NCBI RefSeq assembly: GCF_000305785.2
Contig: NC_018868.3
Span: 868,001-932,000 of the forward strand
DNA: 64,000 nt
DNA from: Simiduia agarivorans SA1 = DSM 21679
Lineage (GTDB): Bacteria > Pseudomonadota > Gammaproteobacteria > Pseudomonadales > Cellvibrionaceae
Direction: 5' to 3'
Under the pieces are notes generated by a model that saw nothing but the letters and a program-made list of their open reading frames with translations, was not told where the DNA came from and did no database searches. Of this stretch, positions 51,038 through 60,417 are shown in pieces. Position numbers and translations under genes: made by a program. Numbering within the stretch: the stretch's first letter is position 1; each line of letters starts with the position of its first letter.

Positions 51038-52773
51038 TGACTGACTACCTCCGGCACCTCGTCGACCTCATCTTCTACTTGTGCTGAGACTCTCAGCACC
51101 TCCTCAAGCGTGGTGATGCCCTCTAAAGCAAAGGCCAAAGCGCTGAACATAAGCGGTTGAAAGTCAGGCCTTTCGTGTGCCACCCGGTTGAACGCGCGCA
51201 CGTCATTTTCGCGCAATGCATCAGCCATTCCATGATTGATTTCCAACAACTCAAACACACCAATGCGCCCGCGATAACCGGTATTGAAGCAGTGTGGGCA
51301 GCCCGCGCCTTTGCGCAAATTATCGCCCTGCATCCCATAGCGTCGCTGACCGATTTTAATGAGTTGAGTTTCATTGGCGTTTGGCGTGTAAGGCGCGCTG
51401 CAACTTTCGCACACGCGCCGCACCAAGCGCTGCGCGACGATAGCCTTTAAGGACGCCGCAACCAGATAAGGGTCTACCCCCATATCGATTAGCCGCAACG
51501 CCGATGTGACCGCGTCGTTGGTGTGCAAAGTCGACAACACCAGGTGACCGGTCATGGCCGCCCGCAGGGCGATTTCGGCCGAGGCGCTGTCGCGGATCTC
51601 ACCCACCAACAATATATCCGGATCCTGGCGGAGAGTTGCCCGCAACACCCGTTCAAAATCCAGTCCGATTTTTTCGTGCACCTGCACCTGATTGATACGT
51701 GAAAGCCGGTATTCAACCGGGTCCTCTACAGTAATAATTTTCTTATCCGGCGTATTCAACTCAGACAAGGCGCCATAGAGTGTCGTGGTCTTACCGCTAC
51801 CGGTAGGACCGGTCACCAGAATCAAGCCGTTGGGTCGCTGGATAAGTTCGCGGAATTTCACCAGCATGTGCGCCGGCATTCCCACCTGCTCCAAAGACCG
51901 GACACCTTCGGTGTGATCGAGTAAACGCATCACCACTGACTCGCCAAACTGAACAGGCATGGTCGACAGGCGGACGTCAATATTGCGGCGTTTCACCCGT
52001 AAGTTGAACCGTCCGTCCTGTGGCAGACGCTTTTCCGAAATATTCAGGCCGGACATGAGCTTCAGTCGCACAACCAACGCCGCGGCAATGCGCCGTTCAT
52101 TCATGACCTGCTCGGTGAGGACCCCATCGATACGCAACCGGATTCGCAACACGGTTTCGTCAGGCTCAATGTGAATATCCGAGGCCTTGGCATTAATGGC
52201 ATCTTCAAAAATGTGCTGCAGTAATTTGACGACCGGGGCTTCTTCCAGACCGGCATCGGTGACCACATCGGCCAGATCGACAGCATCATCCTCCAGCTCG
52301 GTGTCCAATTCCTCGGCCAGGTTGGCGATTTCTTGCTTGTGGCTGTAGGCAATATCGAGCACATCAAGCAGCTCAGACTCCCTGACCACGGCAGGATTAA
52401 TAGGCTTTTTGATAAACTTCTGCAGTTCATCAAGGGCAAAAATGTCCGTTGGATCCGCCATCCCCAACAATATGCCATCCGCATTTTCGCTCAACGGCAT
52501 AACCCGGTATCGTCGAGCCTGGGTTTCCGGCAGGGTCTGGATCAACTCACGATCAAAACGGAACTGTTTTAACTCCACAAAGGGAATTTTCAGCTGGGAC
52601 GACAATAAGTTGAGCATGGCATTCTCGTCCACATAGCCCATCTCAACCAGGGTCCGGCCCAGTTTGCGGCCCGACATTTTCTGTTCCTGCAGCGCCTGTT
52701 CCAACTGGGCTTCGGTAATCATGCCCTTGGAGACCAACAAGTCCCCTATTCTGATTCTCTGCCGTGTCTGCAT
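51034..52773 (-). CDS. mshE: MSHA assembly ATPase MshE with c-di-GMP-binding N-terminus
   Basis: A 579-residue GspE/PilB-type ATPase. Two 24-residue MshEN motifs are visible at about residues 8-31 (RIGDLLVSKG...Q31) and 37-60 (KLGRTLVEMG...Q60), which bind c-di-GMP in V. cholerae MshE. Walker A TGPTGSGKTTTL is near 321-332 and Walker B DPDILLVGEIRD near 384-395. C-terminal CESC and CPHC are the zinc pairs. It starts at ATG 52773, overlapping the mshN stop. Confidence 0.95.
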   Translation of the reverse strand: MQTRQRIRIGDLLVSKGMITEAQLEQALQEQKMSGRKLGRTLVEMGYVDENAMLNLLSSQLKIPFVELKQFRFDRELIQTLPETQARRYRVMPLSENADGILLGMADPTDIFALDELQKFIKKPINPAVVRESELLDVLDIAYSHKQEIANLAEELDTELEDDAVDLADVVTDAGLEEAPVVKLLQHIFEDAINAKASDIHIEPDETVLRIRLRIDGVLTEQVMNERRIAAALVVRLKLMSGLNISEKRLPQDGRFNLRVKRRNIDVRLSTMPVQFGESVVMRLLDHTEGVRSLEQVGMPAHMLVKFRELIQRPNGLILVTGPTGSGKTTTLYGALSELNTPDKKIITVEDPVEYRLSRINQVQVHEKIGLDFERVLRATLRQDPDILLVGEIRDSASAEIALRAAMTGHLVLSTLHTNDAVTSALRLIDMGVDPYLVAASLKAIVAQRLVRRVCESCSAPYTPNANETQLIKIGQRRYGMQGDNLRKGAGCPHCFNTGYRGRIGVFELLEINHGMADALRENDVRAFNRVAHERPDFQPLMFSALAFALEGITTLEEVLRVSAQVEDEVDEVPEVVSQ

Positions 52774-54197
52774 CAGTTAAGCCCCTGCTTACCGGACAAT
52801 TGACTCACCCGCTGTTCGGCGTACTGTCGCGCGGAATCGGTTTTAAGCAAATACTTCAACGCGCCCTGATAAGCCATCAATGTGTCTGTATGGTTGAGCG
52901 CATCAGAGGCAACCGCATAACCGAGCCACCAACGTCCATTACGGGTATCCTGCTTGAGCAACTCCCGGTACAGATACTGGGAATCCTGATGCCGCCCGGT
53001 CTCATAATAGAGCCCGGCCAGTAAGGTAAAGTATTCAGGGTTATCTGACGGAGCCGGTGGTGCCATCTCCAACTCTCCTATCGCCGACGCATAGTCATTA
53101 TTGGCCACCGACTGCTGGGCGCGCATCAGACTGGCCACATGCGAAGGCATCCCGGCACGTTGCGCGAGCGCCTGCGCCTTGTCTGCATTGCCGGTGGCAA
53201 GATAAGCAGCATGCAACGCCGACAACAGCGCCACATCCGTCTTGTCGTTATCCGCCTGCGGCTCCAGCAATGCCACAACGGCCTGATGTTGCCCCCGCTG
53301 ACTCAGAGACAGTACCTGATTCAGCAACTGCGCGCGCTGGCTGGCGGCGGACAGCGTAACCGCTGGCGCACGCTGCACTGCTGCCGGACTATTGCGGGCC
53401 ACGACCTCCGTCGATCGGGCAAGCCTGACCGGCGTGCGCCCGGCAGCCGGCGTTGCCAATAACGCCGAACTTCCCGGATAAACCTGTTCCGCTTTGGCCA
53501 GCATATCGGCAGCGGCTGCATCATCTCCCCTTGCCAATAAAGTTTCAGAAAGCTCTATGTAACGTGCAGCCACTGCGCGCAAGCCGTCTTCAGCCACGAC
53601 GTTGGCCTTATCGAGCGCCAGCATGGATTGGTAATAAAACACCGCGTTGTCATGGGCCGGCGTCAATAATCGGTCGCGCTCCAACGCGGCGGCTGCATTG
53701 CGCTGCAGCAATGCCAACTGCATCTGCATAAGCGTTTGCTGATCGTTTGACTTAACGTCGGGCTGCAGCTCTTGTGAATTAACCTCTACCGTTGAGGGCG
53801 CTGGTTCAGCCTGCCCAATCACGACTGAGGGTTCTTGCGACGGGGTATTGCTTTCTGAGGTATCGACTAGGGTCCGCTTTGCGCCTGTCGAGGTCTGGGT
53901 GCGCTGGCTCTCCGCAACCACCTTGACCTCTTGGGTTGGAGACGACCCCATTGCCAGCACTTTTTCACTGTGCGCTTGATGTGATTCGTTGGGCACCGGC
54001 GCCTGAGCAACGACCGGAGCCGACGTCAGCTGAAGGAAAAATTGATGACCGGCAAAGCCCAGGCAAAAAACCAGCAAGGAGAATACACTCAGCCAGAATC
54101 GCCCACGCCCCCGGTAGCTCAATTCAATCGGCGCAACGTATTGGCTCTGCACAGTGCGCTCCGATTGCTGTAACGCCGTCAACGCTGCTGTATCCAT
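52773..54197 (-). CDS. mshN: MSHA biogenesis TPR protein MshN
   Basis: A 474-residue protein with one membrane segment near residues 35-52 (FWLSVFSLLVFCLGFAGHQF), a Ser/Thr/Glu-rich periplasmic stretch to about 145, and a C-terminal TPR region (residues 155-470) that contains LLAGLYYETGRHQDSQYLYR. MshN is a biogenesis factor of unclear role. ATG 54197 overlaps the mshM stop (TGATG). A longer reading to 54266 is inside mshM. Confidence 0.88.
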   Translation of the reverse strand: MDTAALTALQQSERTVQSQYVAPIELSYRGRGRFWLSVFSLLVFCLGFAGHQFFLQLTSAPVVAQAPVPNESHQAHSEKVLAMGSSPTQEVKVVAESQRTQTSTGAKRTLVDTSESNTPSQEPSVVIGQAEPAPSTVEVNSQELQPDVKSNDQQTLMQMQLALLQRNAAAALERDRLLTPAHDNAVFYYQSMLALDKANVVAEDGLRAVAARYIELSETLLARGDDAAAADMLAKAEQVYPGSSALLATPAAGRTPVRLARSTEVVARNSPAAVQRAPAVTLSAASQRAQLLNQVLSLSQRGQHQAVVALLEPQADNDKTDVALLSALHAAYLATGNADKAQALAQRAGMPSHVASLMRAQQSVANNDYASAIGELEMAPPAPSDNPEYFTLLAGLYYETGRHQDSQYLYRELLKQDTRNGRWWLGYAVASDALNHTDTLMAYQGALKYLLKTDSARQYAEQRVSQLSGKQGLN

Positions 54198-55105
54198 CAC
54201 AGTAACGTCCCAAGCTGGATTGACGCCATGACACCGGCACCGGCACCGGCCAGTGGCAACAACCACAAACCGCCCAGTGCGATGGCACGCCCTAACGGTT
54301 TTGCCTCGGGCGAATCGTTTATCGCAGCGCGCACATGCCGATAACCCACTTTCTGGACGCCCGCGCTTGCCGCGGCAATCAAACCCTTATGCGCCAGCAA
54401 ATTGACCAACCTTGGTACACCACCGGACGCTAAATAGAGCAGTCGCTTGGCGGGACCACTGAACAACTCCGACTTGGCGCCGGCTGAATCCAAGCGAAAA
54501 TCCACATACTCGGCAACACCAGCTGAACTTAAAGGCGACAATGTAGCGGAAAACGCAATGCGCTGACTGAGCTGCCGAAGATCAGCGCGAGCCAAAAGCT
54601 GGTCCAGTTCCGGTTGTCCGATCAATACTGTCTGCATTAGCTTGTGTTTGTCTGTCTCCATGTTGGAGAGCAAGCGCAGCGCTTCGAGTGTATCCCTGGG
54701 CATCGCTTGTGCCTCATCCACTACCAGCACCACTTGCTTACCCTTTTTAACCAGCTCCAGCAAGGCGCGATAAATGGATGACATCAACTGATAAGCCGGC
54801 ATATCGGGTTTGGTATGCGCGCCGATTTCCTGCGCAACAAGACCTTTCAATTCATTCGGCGTCAGATAGGAATTGGCAATAGTAATAACGTGAAAGGACT
54901 CATCGAGCTGGGCCAACAACTTGCGGCTGAGCAGGGTTTTGCCAGTACCCACCTCACCCACAATTTTGACAAATCCTTCATTATTCTTGATCGCGCTTAC
55001 CAGCATATTGAGCGCAGATCGGTAGCTCAGTTTATTAAAAAAAAACTGAGTGTCGGGTGTCAGGGAAAACGGGCTTTCAGTCAAGCCAAACTGATCCAGG
55101 TACAA
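54197..55105 (-). CDS. mshM: MSHA AAA ATPase MshM (ExeA-like)
   Basis: A 302-residue ATPase. The start is probably TTG at 55105, five bases after AGGAG, giving MYLDQFGLTESPFSLTPDTQ, the normal N-terminus; a GTG at 55111 is too close to the ribosome site. Walker A is GEVGTGKTLLSR and Walker B VVLVVDEAQAMP. A C-terminal hydrophobic segment (LGGLWLLPLAGAGAGVM) ends the protein. ExeA-like proteins help secretin assembly through peptidoglycan; that role is inferred here. Confidence 0.9.
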   Translation of the reverse strand: MYLDQFGLTESPFSLTPDTQFFFNKLSYRSALNMLVSAIKNNEGFVKIVGEVGTGKTLLSRKLLAQLDESFHVITIANSYLTPNELKGLVAQEIGAHTKPDMPAYQLMSSIYRALLELVKKGKQVVLVVDEAQAMPRDTLEALRLLSNMETDKHKLMQTVLIGQPELDQLLARADLRQLSQRIAFSATLSPLSSAGVAEYVDFRLDSAGAKSELFSGPAKRLLYLASGGVPRLVNLLAHKGLIAAASAGVQKVGYRHVRAAINDSPEAKPLGRAIALGGLWLLPLAGAGAGVMASIQLGTLL

Positions 55106-55107
55106 GA

Positions 55108-56790
55108 TCACTCCTTTTTAAACATATCGCGGTACTCACCACCCAGCGCTTTCACCCGTTCACGACTGGCATTGACATCATTGGCATAAGTACTGGGATC
55201 CACCACGGTGGGCTTCAGCATAATGACCAACTCGGTTTTGACTTTGCGGTATTCGCGCCGGTTGAACATGCCCCGCACAACGGGCACATCACCCAACAAC
55301 GGCGTTTTCCCATCAACTTCCAACAGCTGTTCCTGCATGAGACCACCCAGCACCACCACCTGTCCGCTTTCAGCCCGCACAATACTGTCGGCTTCGCGGA
55401 TATCACGCACCGCCAATGGGAGAGAAAACTTCTGATCGCCCAGGGTGAGGTTTTTTTCCTGATCCTTTACGCTGGAGACCACCGGGTGTATATGCAGTAC
55501 AATGTCACCGGATGCGGCTATCTGCGGCGTCACGTCCAGCGCAATACCGCTGAAAAAACTGGATAGGTCGATATTGGGCGTATTGGTGGTTGAAGAGGCA
55601 TTGGACACGGTATTACTCGACAGCCCTGTCACAAAAAACTCGTCGGTACCCACCCGGATAACGGCTTTCTGGTTATTAACGGTGGAGATTCTCGGACTGC
55701 TCAACACCTGCACATTACCCTGCTCTTCCAGCAGGTCCAACAGCTGAGATATATCGTTGACCTTTAACAGAGAGGCGAAAATTTCCCCACTCTCAGCCGC
55801 CGTGGTAATGGTATTGGGGGCTTCGAACTCGGTGACATTACGACCCAACAGCAACTGCCCGCTGATGGCATCCCAATTAATACCCGCAGCAAATTCATCG
55901 CTCAGACGCACTTCCAATATTTTTGCTTCAATAATCACCTGACGCTTGACAGTGATTTCGGAGCGCTCGAGAAATTCCCTGACCGCAAACAACTCGCCCG
56001 GCAACGCTTTAACAATGACCATACCGGCCTGAGGCGAAATCATCACGCGCCGTTGATCAGACTCCCCCCCTATGATTGCCACCAATGTTTCCCGCAATGA
56101 ATTCCAGAAATCGGTCTTGGACAAGGTTTGAATATGGGAGCCCGCAGCAATACTGCTGCCGTTGCCGGACTTGCCATCACCAAACATGCCAAGCAAATTG
56201 GGGTTTTGGGTCTGGCCTCCACTATTGCCGCTGCCATTGCTACCGTTGTTGCTATTCGACGACCCCGAATCCAGGCGCCCCACCGGGACGGAAATATCTG
56301 AAACCCCTACACGGCGCACATCCAGATAGTTGATTGGAAACAGCTCGGTACGAAACTCCAACGGATAAATGGTAAAAATGCCGTTGCGCTCTTTGAATTC
56401 GTAGCCATACACATCTCTGGCCACTTCCAACACTTCTCTCACGCTCACATCTTTCAGGTTAAGCGAAAGCTTGCCCTCAACGCCTGGGTGCACCACGACG
56501 TTTGTGCCAGTGCCATCAATTAACCCAAGAAAGAAATCCTTTGCGTTCACCTGATGAACAGAAACATCAAACCTCGGCACTGCAGCAACCACTTCGTTCT
56601 TGCCTCCCAGCAAGGCGTTACTCACGCTTTCGGGCACCGCAGTTTTTGGCGGAGCAGAATCAACTACCTCCAGGGCATTTTCAATAGGAAACTCTGCTTC
56701 GCGGGTGGATGATGTACAAGCCACCAGCAACAGTGTTACCAACACACCGACCGGAAAACGTGTACACCTGGCAAAACCGACTTTGTTCAT
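55108..56790 (-). CDS. mshL: MSHA secretin MshL
   Basis: A 560-residue outer-membrane secretin, the exit pore. The lipobox LLVAC puts the lipid Cys near residue 25. An N0-like domain (FFLGLIDGTGTNVVVHPGVE), N1 regions with VGRLDSGSSNSNNGS-type linker and the secretin core (VLSSPRISTVNNQKAVIRVG, VLGGLMQEQLLEVDGKTPLL, GDVPVVRGMFNRREYRK) are in the usual order. ATG 56790 is chosen over the TTG one codon upstream. Confidence 0.94.
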   Translation of the reverse strand: MNKVGFARCTRFPVGVLVTLLLVACTSSTREAEFPIENALEVVDSAPPKTAVPESVSNALLGGKNEVVAAVPRFDVSVHQVNAKDFFLGLIDGTGTNVVVHPGVEGKLSLNLKDVSVREVLEVARDVYGYEFKERNGIFTIYPLEFRTELFPINYLDVRRVGVSDISVPVGRLDSGSSNSNNGSNGSGNSGGQTQNPNLLGMFGDGKSGNGSSIAAGSHIQTLSKTDFWNSLRETLVAIIGGESDQRRVMISPQAGMVIVKALPGELFAVREFLERSEITVKRQVIIEAKILEVRLSDEFAAGINWDAISGQLLLGRNVTEFEAPNTITTAAESGEIFASLLKVNDISQLLDLLEEQGNVQVLSSPRISTVNNQKAVIRVGTDEFFVTGLSSNTVSNASSTTNTPNIDLSSFFSGIALDVTPQIAASGDIVLHIHPVVSSVKDQEKNLTLGDQKFSLPLAVRDIREADSIVRAESGQVVVLGGLMQEQLLEVDGKTPLLGDVPVVRGMFNRREYRKVKTELVIMLKPTVVDPSTYANDVNASRERVKALGGEYRDMFKKE

Positions 56791-56809
56791 CAACTGATAA
56801 CCCTTTTTA

Positions 56810-57115
56810 TCAACGCTTAACCGCGCGATGCATCGTTAAGGTGCGAATACCCGAATCTGTTTTAATGGTGGCACTGGACTCACCCACACTGATCAATTCC
56901 ACGCCATCCACCGTTTGCCCGACCGAAATCAGGCGACCATTGATTATGGCGGCACTGCCCGCTGGTTTTCTGAATATCGAGGTCAGCGCAAATTGCTTCA
57001 CCTGAGGACTGGCGGCAAAATTCAATGGGCGCGTCGGGTCAGATAACGCCGTTTCTGCCAGGGATTCCGCCCCAGCGAGCATCAATACGCCAAACACCAA
57101 CACCGCATTATTCAC
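56810..57115 (-). CDS. mshK: MSHA biogenesis protein MshK
   Basis: A 101-residue exported protein. The signal peptide is AVLVFGVLMLAGAESLAE, probably cut after SLA. The mature part has ALSDPTRPLNF and SIFRKPAGSAAIINGRLI, typical of the MshK and PilP-like group. The start is GTG at 57115, six bases after GGGGAG and overlapping the mshJ stop. Its role is probably to stabilise the secretin or link it to the inner complex. Confidence 0.85.
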   Translation of the reverse strand: MNNAVLVFGVLMLAGAESLAETALSDPTRPLNFAASPQVKQFALTSIFRKPAGSAAIINGRLISVGQTVDGVELISVGESSATIKTDSGIRTLTMHRAVKR

Positions 57116-57767
57116 CCACAGCTCCCCGCTCGGTAGACAAGGTATACACGACCAATCTGGCCACGCCGGCAGGATAAATATCCACCTCGTATTCCAAACT
57201 GTCCCAATAAAACCGCCAGTCCAGCGATTGCAACGCTTGCACGTACTGTCGCACGGCGAAATAGGTTCCCTTCAATTCCACCTGTACAGCGTGACGAAAA
57301 ACCCCGGTACTCGGCCCCGTAGCCTGTGCCTGCGTCACCTCAACCAACTGCAGCTGTTCTATCGGCAGCGTTTCCAATCGCAGCAGTTTCAGACCGCTGG
57401 TCTGACTCACCATGGCCTCCAGTATGCGCGGCAATTCTGCTGCCGGCACCAGCCCCACTGCGGCTTCACTCAAGCGTTCATCCAATGCATTCAGATCGGA
57501 TTGGAGCTGCGCCACCTGGCGCTTTAACTGAGCATCCGGATCAGCATTTACGGTGACCTCGGCAAGCGCCAGGGCCGATCGCTGTTCTTGTAATTTTGTG
57601 TGGGTTGCCATGAGCTGCTGATTAAGCTGGACGTATTGACGGCTTTGCGAATCATCAATTAACAATGTCCACAATGCGTAGATCAACGCTATCGCGACAA
57701 ACAGCACCAACACGCGCTCACGCATCTGAAGCGCATCGAATTTTTCACGGTACTGTTGATAACTCAC
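57108..57767 (-). CDS. mshJ: MSHA biogenesis protein MshJ (PilO-like)
   Basis: A 219-residue inner-membrane protein with one membrane segment near residue 20-36 (VLVLFVAIALIYALWTLLI), a coiled coil (VAQLQSDLNALDERLSE) and a C-terminal ferredoxin-like domain (VQVELKGTYFAVRQYVQ). It is the PilO counterpart of the MSHA alignment complex. The start is GTG 57767, overlapping the preceding stop (GTGA). Confidence 0.88.
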   Translation of the reverse strand: MSYQQYREKFDALQMRERVLVLFVAIALIYALWTLLIDDSQSRQYVQLNQQLMATHTKLQEQRSALALAEVTVNADPDAQLKRQVAQLQSDLNALDERLSEAAVGLVPAAELPRILEAMVSQTSGLKLLRLETLPIEQLQLVEVTQAQATGPSTGVFRHAVQVELKGTYFAVRQYVQALQSLDWRFYWDSLEYEVDIYPAGVARLVVYTLSTERGAVGE

Positions 57768-58372
57768 TTCCTCGCCCCCGCAATCGCTGGTTCAGGGCCG
57801 GTGTTGAACCGTACTTGCCTGGCGTTTTCTCGTTCTATCACCAGCCGGCCAAAACGGGCACCTTGTAAACTGGGCTCAGTTTGCAAACGCTGAATATACT
57901 GGGGCAGTGCCTCCGGATTGATGGCGTTGCCCGCCAGATACAGTTGGCGACCGCCGTGGGCCAAGGCGAACCGATCAATACTGAGGTTACTCTGATGCTG
58001 GCGGGCCAACGCGAGCAGGGGTTCGCCAAATCCGTCACTGTTGCCCAGATTCTGCTGATGAATCAAGGTGTAAATCCGCTCACGGGAAGCGAGCTCTGCC
58101 TTAAGCGCGGCGATCTCCTGCTGAATTAACGCAGACCGGCTCGGTGGAATTTTTGCGCTCATGGCCACTACTGCAGCCTCAACCTCTACCAGAGATTGCT
58201 TGGCCTGCCGGAGCTCACGATCCAAATCGGCATTTTTAATGCCGCCCCACACGGAAAGCAGCAGCAGAAGAACGACAAATGCGAGCGCAAAAAGCAAAGC
58301 CTGAGAAGACAGCAGCCATTCGCGGCGCGGCCTCAGTTCCGGCAGGTAAAGATTGACCTGCTGAGCACTCAT
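57764..58372 (-). CDS. MSHA biogenesis protein MshI2 (PilN-like)
   Basis: A 202-residue inner-membrane protein: short cytoplasmic MSAQQVNLYLPELRPRREWL, a membrane segment (ALLFALAFVVLLLLLSVWGG) and a periplasmic helical and ferredoxin-like domain (LSIDRFALAHGGRQLYLAG). This is the PilN counterpart. The VNLYLPELR motif at the N-terminus should contact MshI/PilM. ATG 58372 overlaps the mshI stop (ATGA); an upstream reading to 58462 is inside mshI. Confidence 0.87.
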   Translation of the reverse strand: MSAQQVNLYLPELRPRREWLLSSQALLFALAFVVLLLLLSVWGGIKNADLDRELRQAKQSLVEVEAAVVAMSAKIPPSRSALIQQEIAALKAELASRERIYTLIHQQNLGNSDGFGEPLLALARQHQSNLSIDRFALAHGGRQLYLAGNAINPEALPQYIQRLQTEPSLQGARFGRLVIERENARQVRFNTGPEPAIAGARK

Positions 58373-59295
58373 ACGGCCTCCTCTGATCGCAACGCTGCGC
58401 CCAGGGCACTGGCACATTGCTGCAGCACCAGCTCGTCGTATCGCTCGTTGTCTTCGAGCCAACGTGCAATGTCCAGGGTCTGCACCTGGGCACCAAAGGC
58501 GTCGGCCAATTGCCCCTGCAACTTATCCGATGTCACGTGCTCCCCCATCAGAACAATTGTCGCGGGCGGGACTTGCCCCAATTGCCGTTCGTAGTAATCG
58601 AATGAACGTTGTAATTCGAGAATCAATGCCTCTTCGGGGATGTCGTCCAGCAGACCACCGGCATAATTAATGGTGAAAGAGCGGGAAAGATAGAGCTGCT
58701 GCTCTTTGACCAATGCGAGACTGCCTTGCCCCTGGCGCAAAACCACCAATGCCACGCCGCGTTTATCAGCAGCCAGCCGAACGCCCAGATTGCGAACCGC
58801 CATTTCGTCAATATCGATGCTTTCCAGTACCAAGCCCGATTTTTCCACCAGAGCAATCGCCGCCTCGATAAATTCGCGCTTGGCCACCACGGCATATATC
58901 AGTCGCTGACCTGCCCGGCCACAATCGTCGGCCAGGGACATGACATCGATAACAACCTGATCCAGAGGCTCGCTGACCAGGTCCTTTACTTTCCATTTAA
59001 CAGCCTCCCGCAATTCTTCCGCGGGGACTTTGGGCGCTTCCATCATAAACAGCTGGTACTGCTCCGGCGTTAACACCAGATTGCATCGCGCCTGAGCCAA
59101 GCCCGACTCCCTGACTTTTTGCGCCAACAATTCAGCCCGGCCAGACCAGGAATCTCCGGCCTCCAACACCTCGCAACAGTCGAGCGCAATACGCTCTCCT
59201 GCGCCACTGACAAACGCGAGCAGCAGATTGCCGCCCTGGATCTGAAGACCACACAGGCCTGCGGGGCCTTTGCGACTGAACAGCGATTTAAACAA
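58369..59295 (-). CDS. mshI: MSHA biogenesis protein MshI (PilM-like)
   Basis: A 308-residue cytoplasmic actin-fold protein, the PilM counterpart. VLTPEQYQLFMMEAPKVP and AEELREAVKWKVKDLV are the usual PilM/MshI segments, and VLESIDIDEMAVRNLGVRL is in the second half. The start is TTG at 59295, with GGGG and AGAG as possible ribosome sites. It is the first gene of the assembly operon; the mshH that precedes mshI in Vibrio is absent and trmL lies upstream instead. Confidence 0.9.
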   Translation of the reverse strand: MFKSLFSRKGPAGLCGLQIQGGNLLLAFVSGAGERIALDCCEVLEAGDSWSGRAELLAQKVRESGLAQARCNLVLTPEQYQLFMMEAPKVPAEELREAVKWKVKDLVSEPLDQVVIDVMSLADDCGRAGQRLIYAVVAKREFIEAAIALVEKSGLVLESIDIDEMAVRNLGVRLAADKRGVALVVLRQGQGSLALVKEQQLYLSRSFTINYAGGLLDDIPEEALILELQRSFDYYERQLGQVPPATIVLMGEHVTSDKLQGQLADAFGAQVQTLDIARWLEDNERYDELVLQQCASALGAALRSEEAV

Positions 59296-59323
59296 TCTCT
59301 ACCCCCGGAGTTGTGGCTGGCAG

Positions 59324-59351
59324 AACATAGAAAAACAACGCTTTGCGTCAA
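59324..59351 (-). promoter_or_regulatory. Likely sigma-70 promoter of the msh assembly operon
   Basis: On the minus strand TTGACG and TATGTT are separated by 16 bases, about 29 bases upstream of the mshI start codon. It lies in the 168-base divergent gap between mshI and trmL, which has no open frame of note. Confidence 0.55.
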
Positions 59352-59463
59352 TGTGTCCAAGAACAGCGGTTATTTCAGGTAATATAGCTGACGATTAGTT
59401 ATAAATGTAGTTTTATCAATAACTTCCCGCAAGGTTGTCAGGCTTTTTATAAGAAAGGTAAAG

Positions 59464-59928
59464 ATGCTGAATATCGTGCTTTTTGAACCGGAAATTCCGC
59501 CCAACACCGGCAACATCATCCGCCTTTGTGCCAACATCGGGGCCAAGCTGCATCTGATCGAACCGCTGGGTTTCGCCCTTGACGACAAAAAGCTGCGGCG
59601 TGCGGGCCTCGACTACCACGAATGGGCCAATGTCACCCGACACGCCAACTGGGAAGCCTTTTGCCAGCAGCGCGAATCGGGGCGGGTTTACGCCCTGTCG
59701 ACCAAAGGCTCCCGGACCTGCACCGACGCCCGCTTCAAGCCCGGTGACTGGTTGCTGTTTGGCCCTGAATCAAGGGGGTTACCGGCAGATATCAGAGACA
59801 GCTTACCGCCGGAACAGGTGCTCCGGATTCCCATGTGCGCCAATTCACGCAGCCTGAACCTGTCGAATGCTGTCGCCATCATGGCCTTTGAAGCATGGCG
59901 GCAGCTGGGTTTTACGGGCGCGCAATAA
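59464..59928 (+). CDS. trmL: tRNA (cytidine/uridine-34-2'-O)-methyltransferase TrmL
   Basis: A 154-residue SPOUT methyltransferase that 2'-O-methylates the wobble base of certain tRNA-Leu species. [20 protein letters not shown], the knot segments [11 protein letters not shown] and [19 protein letters not shown] match TrmL. It starts at ATG 59464 after AAGAAAGG. Confidence 0.95.
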   Translation: MLNIVLFEPEIPPNTGNIIRLCANIGAKLHLIEPLGFALDDKKLRRAGLDYHEWANVTRHANWEAFCQQRESGRVYALSTKGSRTCTDARFKPGDWLLFGPESRGLPADIRDSLPPEQVLRIPMCANSRSLNLSNAVAIMAFEAWRQLGFTGAQ

Positions 59929-59970
59929 AGATTAAAATGCCTGCCCTTTGAACACGGCAGAGTAGTAAAA

Positions 59971-60417
59971 GTGGCTGATATTACGATATTTGTTGGCACG
60001 GTCATGGGCACGGCACAAGGCGTGGGCGAAGCGCTGTCGAGAGCGCTCAATGACGCCGGGCACACCGCAAGGGTTGAGATGAGCCCGCGCATCAGCGACC
60101 TGACAGACAGGCCGCAGGACTATTGGCTTTTTTGCACATCCAATACCGGTGCCGGAGACCTGCCCGACAACATCCAACCCTTCTACGAGGCTCTGACCAG
60201 CCAATTCCCCCGCATCGCCGGTCGCCACTACCGCTTAGTGATTCTGGGTGACAGCTGCTACCCAACATTTGCAGAAGCCGGCCATCGTCTGGATACCGCA
60301 CTGGCCGACATAGGCGCAGTACGCGACGGAGACCCTCTCATTCTGGACGCCATGTCAGGCACAGACCCGCAGGCCGACGCCCTGCAATGGCTGAGCACCT
60401 GGAGCGATCAGCTGTGA
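59971..60417 (+). CDS. Short-chain flavodoxin domain protein (MioC-like)
   Basis: A 148-residue flavodoxin-like protein. The phosphate loop is VGTVMGTAQGVGEAL, with FCTSNTGAGDLPDNI and VILGDSCYPTFAEAGH as FMN-side segments. It resembles MioC, an electron carrier implicated in biotin synthesis in E. coli. The start is GTG 59971. Its stop overlaps the next flavodoxin gene. Confidence 0.85.
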   Translation: MADITIFVGTVMGTAQGVGEALSRALNDAGHTARVEMSPRISDLTDRPQDYWLFCTSNTGAGDLPDNIQPFYEALTSQFPRIAGRHYRLVILGDSCYPTFAEAGHRLDTALADIGAVRDGDPLILDAMSGTDPQADALQWLSTWSDQL

